Assembly: GCF_901709675.1 (NCBI RefSeq)
Contig: NC_051094.1
Span: 4,181,001-4,245,000, forward strand
Source of the DNA: Syngnathus acus
Taxonomy: Eukaryota; Chordata; Actinopteri; Syngnathiformes; Syngnathidae
Reading direction: 5' to 3'
Length of the DNA: 64,000 bases
Shown piece after piece: positions 63,929 through 64,000 of this stretch. The translations under genes were made by a program, and so were the position numbers. Under the pieces are notes generated by a model. The model saw nothing but the letters and a program-made list of their open reading frames with translations, made no database searches and was not told the origin of the DNA. Within the stretch, counting starts at the first letter, position 1, and each line of letters opens with the position of its first letter.

Positions 63929-64000
63929 CTGCACACATGCCATGGTGTCCAATTAGCTCATGATGCTAAACGCTAGGAATTAACAGGTGACCAACGGACC
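63929..64000 (-). other. dmtn intron running off the right edge
   Basis: Intronic sequence upstream of the first dmtn exon seen here. No further exon is visible before the edge. Confidence 0.6.

Overview
The window looks like a compact piece of a teleost (percomorph-type) fish nuclear chromosome. Genes are split into many short exons with GT-AG introns, often only 80-500 bp. The spaces between them hold CA and GATA microsatellites and typical fish MITEs and SINE-like tails. Repeat style and gene density would fit a small-genome percomorph such as a syngnathid, but I cannot fix the species. There are no bacterial features, CRISPR arrays or rRNA, and I found no convincing tRNA.

I could assemble eleven protein-coding genes exon by exon, with splice phases that add up. 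Left third: synphilin-1 (sncaip, minus, 661-5120), an orphan THAP first exon with a promoter-like head (plus, about 6841-7207), lysyl oxidase (lox, minus, 7819-10966) and a discoidin-domain receptor tyrosine kinase (minus, 14696-20778). Middle: two tandem IER3-family genes (minus, 28508-28975 and 34481-35140), a RING-finger membrane protein (minus, 37342-38365) and a strongly diverged actin (minus, 40199-42005). Right third: a small secreted SUEL-type lectin (minus, 43780-44985), mak16 (plus, 46867-48880), rab14 (minus, 51598-53500), a short AFAP1-family two-PH adaptor (plus, 54558-61007) and the 3' part of dematin (dmtn, minus, 62059-63928, running off the right edge). That is eleven complete genes plus partial dmtn and a THAP fragment.

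The genes do not form a pathway. Several contribute to the cortex, cytoskeleton and matrix: lox cross-links collagen, DDR receptors sense collagen, and the AFAP1-like protein, dematin and actin belong to the actin cortex. I treat this as coincidence plus ancient linkage. Conserved linkage is visible: sncaip with lox (human 5q23), a DDR with IER3 (human DDR1 and IER3 at 6p21), and an AFAP1-type gene beside a dematin/ABLIM-type gene (human AFAP1-ABLIM2, AFAP1L1-ABLIM3, AFAP1L2-ABLIM1).

Most interesting points: (1) the AFAP1-like gene beside dmtn looks like a fourth ohnolog missing from the human dematin locus; (2) the actin has a remodelled, three-residue-shorter D-loop and lacks the conserved His73 and C-terminal Phe; (3) ier3 is tandemly duplicated; (4) a degenerate GATTAAACTGG repeat surrounds the lox exons and recurs near 49.8 kb; (5) X-box-like motifs form an array in the RING gene's predicted 3' UTR; (6) dmtn contains an 8-nt microexon. 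About half the window (notably 11.0-14.6, 22.8-28.2, 29.1-34.4, 38.4-40.2 and 48.9-51.4 kb) has no gene that I can recognise.
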